Both the position numbers and the translations under genes were made by a program. Shown piece by piece: positions 4,263 to 6,061 of a stretch of 6,061 nucleotides of DNA (positions within the stretch are counted from its first letter, which is position 1; the number at the start of each line of letters is the position of its first letter). The notes under the pieces are model-generated. The model saw only the letters and a list, made by a program, of their open reading frames with translations. It had not been told where the DNA came from and did no database searches. This stretch comes from an uncultured Porphyromonadaceae bacterium. Lineage in GTDB: Bacteria > Bacteroidota > Bacteroidia > Bacteroidales > Muribaculaceae. Where the stretch lies: positions 1 through 6,061 of the forward strand of contig CAMWQY010000172.1 of the NCBI GenBank assembly GCA_947176355.1, given 5' to 3'.

Positions 4263-6001
4263 TGAAAAACGACATCTACAATCCGCTTGACGAATACGTC
4301 AACGTTTTCAAAGAAAAATTTAAATCTGTTTGCGAGTCAACATTTGCTCAATTGGCTGCTGAAGCTGATGTCAATGTGGAACTCAATCGCAAAACCTGTG
4401 CGGATATTGAGGACGCAGTAGGTACAATTAGACGTCTCAACAGACAAATTACCCACTGGACAATTCTATGCGTGATTCTTTGGTTTGTTGTTATAGCGGG
4501 TGTGATATTTTCCATTATAGGTTTCACCCATGACAATCCCGGTCAAGGGATAGGTCTTCTTGCTTGTGTACTTATTGCGCTTTGGGTATTACTTAGTAAG
4601 GTTCATCCCAAGCTAAAAGTCCTCAAGGCCGATCGAGATAATAAGCAGTCTTACCATGATGCTCTCCTTGAGTCTGCATGGCAACAGATGGCTCCGCTTA
4701 ATAGTCTCTACGACTGGGAAATATTCACGAGAATGATGACGCAGACCATTCCTCGCCTCGAGTTTGACCCATTCTTCACAACCCAGCGCCTCGAGGACCT
4801 CAAAGTCATCTATGGCTGGGATGAGTCATTCAACGCTGACCGATCTGTACTCTTCTCCCATTCAGGTCTAATAAACGGTAATCCCTTTGTGATCTGCCGC
4901 ACTAAAAAAATGGAGTGGTGCGAAAAAGAATACACAGGCAAACTGACCATCGAATGGACAGAAACTGTTCGTGGATCTGACGGAAAATATCGAACAGAAC
5001 GTCGCTCCGAGACTCTTACTGCCACTATCAAACGCCCGGTGCCCGAATATTATAAAAAGACGAGGCTGATTTACGGCAACACTGCTGCTCCTGATCTTAC
5101 CTTCCTTCGCACTAAAGGCAACTTTGTGTCAAAAACCGGAGTAGGAAAATGGGCGAAAAAAGTTTCGCTCAAACACAAGGCTCGGGATATGAAGGCTGAC
5201 TATGCGATGATGACAAACGAAGATTTTGAAGTAGCCTTCGATACATCGAATCGTAACAACAATCAGCAATTCGCCCTCCTCTTCACACCTCTTGCTCAAA
5301 ACAGTATCATGAGCATCCTTGAAGATAAATCTGAAGGCTTTGGTGACGACTTTGACTTTGAAAAATCACGTATGATCAACATAATCATTGCCGACCACAT
5401 GCAAGCAGAGGAAATGGATATGAATCCGGCACAATATCAAAGCTATAACTTTGACCGCGCGGCAGAAGACTTTTGTCGAATCAACACCGCTCATTTCCGC
5501 GCTATCTACTTCGCATTTGCGCCTTTACTCGCAGTGCCTATGTATCAGCAAATTCGTTCACACGAAAATATCTACGGTAGAGATATGAAACGAGAAAGCG
5601 CCTATTGGGAACACGAAGCTCTCGCAAACTTTTGGGGAGTAAACAGATTTAAACACCCCGACTGCGTCACTGACTGTATACTCAAAACTGAAAAATCAGT
5701 AAATGATACCTCGGATAGCGCCGAAGCCACAATTCAGGTCCGTGCCTATGGATTCCGCACAGAGCCCCGCACCACCTACGTCGAGAAATATGGCGGAGAC
5801 GGACGCTACCATCAAGTTCCTGTCCACTGGGAAGAATTCCTTCCAGTAACTGGTATTGGATCATTCGACATCAAGGAAGATCTTTCTAATTCGGTCTCAG
5901 ACACAGATGCAACCCAGACACAGCGAATCGCTCGTATTCAAACCCTCCTCTCCCAATCCGGGCACTCCATCTATCGCCGAAATATCTCATCGCGACTGTA
6001 A
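4262..6001 (+). CDS. uncharacterised 579-residue membrane protein, coupled partner of the LemA-family protein
   Basis: The function is unknown to me. The protein has a charged N-terminal region (1-64), two membrane helices at about 66-88 and 95-113 joined by a short T-H-D-N-P-G-Q loop, and about 460 further residues without another clear helix segment long enough to span the membrane. Basic residues flank the helix pair on both sides, so the large domain should be cytosolic. That domain opens with a helical stretch (115-165) and then a beta-rich region (195-280) containing S-H-S-G-L-I-N-G-N-P-F-V and Y-T-G-K-L-T-I-E-W-T, a layout like DUF3137 proteins, which are often found near LemA genes. 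A second block (315-440) includes N-E-D-F-E-V-A-F, F-A-L-L-F-T-P-L-A, G-D-D-F-D-F and A-P-L-L-A-V-P-M-Y-Q-Q. From memory this resembles a LemA-associated family of Mollicutes (called MAG1210), but I could not check. The C-terminal part (485-535) again looks beta-rich, with a G-D-G-R-Y turn echoing S-D-G-K-Y at 239-243. No catalytic motif, signal peptide or lipobox is visible. No terminator is seen in the 60 bases that follow. Confidence 0.88.
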   Translation: MKNDIYNPLDEYVNVFKEKFKSVCESTFAQLAAEADVNVELNRKTCADIEDAVGTIRRLNRQITHWTILCVILWFVVIAGVIFSIIGFTHDNPGQGIGLLACVLIALWVLLSKVHPKLKVLKADRDNKQSYHDALLESAWQQMAPLNSLYDWEIFTRMMTQTIPRLEFDPFFTTQRLEDLKVIYGWDESFNADRSVLFSHSGLINGNPFVICRTKKMEWCEKEYTGKLTIEWTETVRGSDGKYRTERRSETLTATIKRPVPEYYKKTRLIYGNTAAPDLTFLRTKGNFVSKTGVGKWAKKVSLKHKARDMKADYAMMTNEDFEVAFDTSNRNNNQQFALLFTPLAQNSIMSILEDKSEGFGDDFDFEKSRMINIIIADHMQAEEMDMNPAQYQSYNFDRAAEDFCRINTAHFRAIYFAFAPLLAVPMYQQIRSHENIYGRDMKRESAYWEHEALANFWGVNRFKHPDCVTDCILKTEKSVNDTSDSAEATIQVRAYGFRTEPRTTYVEKYGGDGRYHQVPVHWEEFLPVTGIGSFDIKEDLSNSVSDTDATQTQRIARIQTLLSQSGHSIYRRNISSRL

Positions 6002-6035
6002 CTTTATTCAAGTTTCGCAAGTACTAAATAACTCA

Positions 6036-6051
6036 CGCAAAGGCGCAAAGG
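6036..6051. repeat. CGCAAAGG tandem repeat at the window edge
   Basis: Two exact adjacent copies of CGCAAAGG (6036-6043, 6044-6051) follow CTCA and lead into GGCTCGCTGAG at the edge. A related TTTCGCAAG lies at 6013-6021. I recall runs of CGCAAAG units in gene-free DNA of many Bacteroidota and Verrucomicrobia, often near genes for small GxxExxY proteins, so this may be the left edge of such an element. With only two units in view it remains tentative. Confidence 0.5.
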
Positions 6052-6061
6052 GCTCGCTGAG

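Overview
The window looks like Bacteroidota DNA, most likely order Bacteroidales. Three things point there: a near-perfect Bacteroidota promoter (TTTG, 20 nt, TAnnTTTG), start codons without Shine-Dalgarno sequences but with A-rich, G-poor leaders, and cytochrome bd subunits of a type I associate with Bacteroides relatives. A gut or host-associated family such as Muribaculaceae would fit, but I cannot settle the family from this window. All five genes are on the + strand, in two transcription units.

Unit 1 (about 92-3258) is a cytochrome bd quinol oxidase operon. A promoter at 92-123 drives a 73-residue one-helix membrane protein of the DUF4492 type, then cydA (446-1987), then cydB (2028-3161). 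A strong intrinsic terminator at 3226-3258 ends the unit. No cydX and no cydCD lie in the window; the small DUF4492 protein occupies a cydX-like niche, but upstream of cydA. CydA has all the expected haem and quinol residues and a long Q-loop. Together CydA and CydB would oxidise menaquinol and reduce O2 to water with high affinity, which in this group allows growth at trace oxygen.

The 354-base gap at 3162-3515 holds a palindrome, the terminator, a 9-bp tandem duplication, a plausible promoter for unit 2 (3314-3345) and a leader of roughly 160 nt with self-complementary segments.

Unit 2 (3516-6001) has two genes joined by a one-base stop/start overlap (TGATG). The first is a LemA-family protein with an unusual two-helix N-terminal membrane anchor. 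The second is a 579-residue protein with its own two-helix hairpin and a large, apparently cytosolic alpha/beta region. Its biochemical function is unknown to me. The two anchors share a D-[DN]-P-G loop, suggesting a membrane complex; this pair is the least understood and most interesting part of the window.

The last 60 bases contain no gene but include a CGCAAAGG tandem repeat that runs to the window edge and may be the start of a dispersed repeat family.
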